Below, in pieces: positions 5,892 to 6,005 of a DNA stretch of 6,005 bases. The notes under the pieces are model-generated. The model was not told the DNA's origin. It searched no databases and was given only the letters and a program-made list of their open reading frames with translations. Source of the stretch: a bacterium (GTDB lineage Bacteria; Bacillota_I; Bacilli_A; RFN20; DUOF01); assembly GCA_012839015.1 (NCBI GenBank), contig DUOF01000140.1:1-6005 (forward strand), read 5' to 3'. Positions within the stretch are counted from its first letter, which is position 1; each line of letters opens with the position of its first letter. The position numbers and the translations under genes are program-made.

Positions 5892-6005
5892 GTGTGTCCT
5901 GAAGATGAAGTTGCAACGAAAGGAGTGAGATAAACGCAATTAATCGTGCTTAGTAAGAGATGAGAGTAGGCCTCTCGAAATCGGCATTCAGGTGCAGATT
6001 TCAAA
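5892..6005 (+). ncRNA. Structured RNA-like segment, possible 5' end of a group II intron (partial)
   Basis: No coding frame is visible here. GTGTG at 5892-5896 matches the GUGYG 5' end of group II introns. One base later, CCTGAA (5898-5903) is complementary to TTCAGG (5987-5992), closing a region of about 80 bases. Inside it, GAGAG (5962-5966) pairs with CTCTC (5972-5976), extended by GAT/ATC (5959-5961 and 5980-5982) across a GAA bulge, and GTTGCAAC (5910-5917) is palindromic. This branched, purine-rich, gene-free pattern could be a group II intron domain I or another structured leader RNA. The window ends before an intron-encoded reverse transcriptase or domain V could be seen, so the identification is tentative. 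Confidence 0.3.

Noticed and set aside
1..6005. CRISPR array, tRNA or rRNA genes, insertion sequence
   Set aside because: I saw no regularly spaced repeats, tRNA-like cloverleaf, rRNA segment or transposase-coding frame on either strand.

Overview
The window is AT-rich (roughly one third G+C by eye) and carries five genes, all on the + strand. Firmicute traits are strong purine-rich Shine-Dalgarno sites, GTG and TTG starts, LplB/YtcP-type sugar permeases and a GntR-LacI hybrid repressor. It most resembles a glycan-degrading member of Clostridia or Paenibacillales; no gene here fixes the genus.

Layout: 1-226 is a non-coding leader with an A/T palindrome, a probable extended -10 promoter and a candidate operator. 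Next come two sugar ABC-transporter permeases (227-1180 and 1191-2099), a GntR/LacI-type regulator (start re-assigned to 2195; 2195-3310), an HpcH/HpaI-family aldolase (TTG start; 3307-4098) and a 513-residue cytoplasmic TIM-barrel glycoside-hydrolase-like protein (GTG start; 4163-5704). A clear intrinsic terminator lies at 5830-5866. The last ~110 bases (5892-6005) hold no gene but look like structured RNA, possibly the 5' end of a group II intron cut by the window edge.

Working model (inference): the permeases import an oligosaccharide with the help of a binding protein and ATPase that are not in this window. The hydrolase-like protein acts on it inside the cell. The aldolase cleaves a 2-keto-3-deoxy sugar acid derived from it. 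The embedded regulator probably controls the cluster. Two near-perfect 14-bp palindromes of the form ACAA-N6-TTGT, one in the leader (187-200) and one just before the hydrolase gene (4099-4112), are its best candidate operators; I found no other copy by eye.

The most notable points are the shared palindrome, the pairing of a poorly characterised intracellular hydrolase with a keto-deoxy-acid aldolase, the 4-base TTGA overlap linking regulator and aldolase, and the structured RNA at the right edge.
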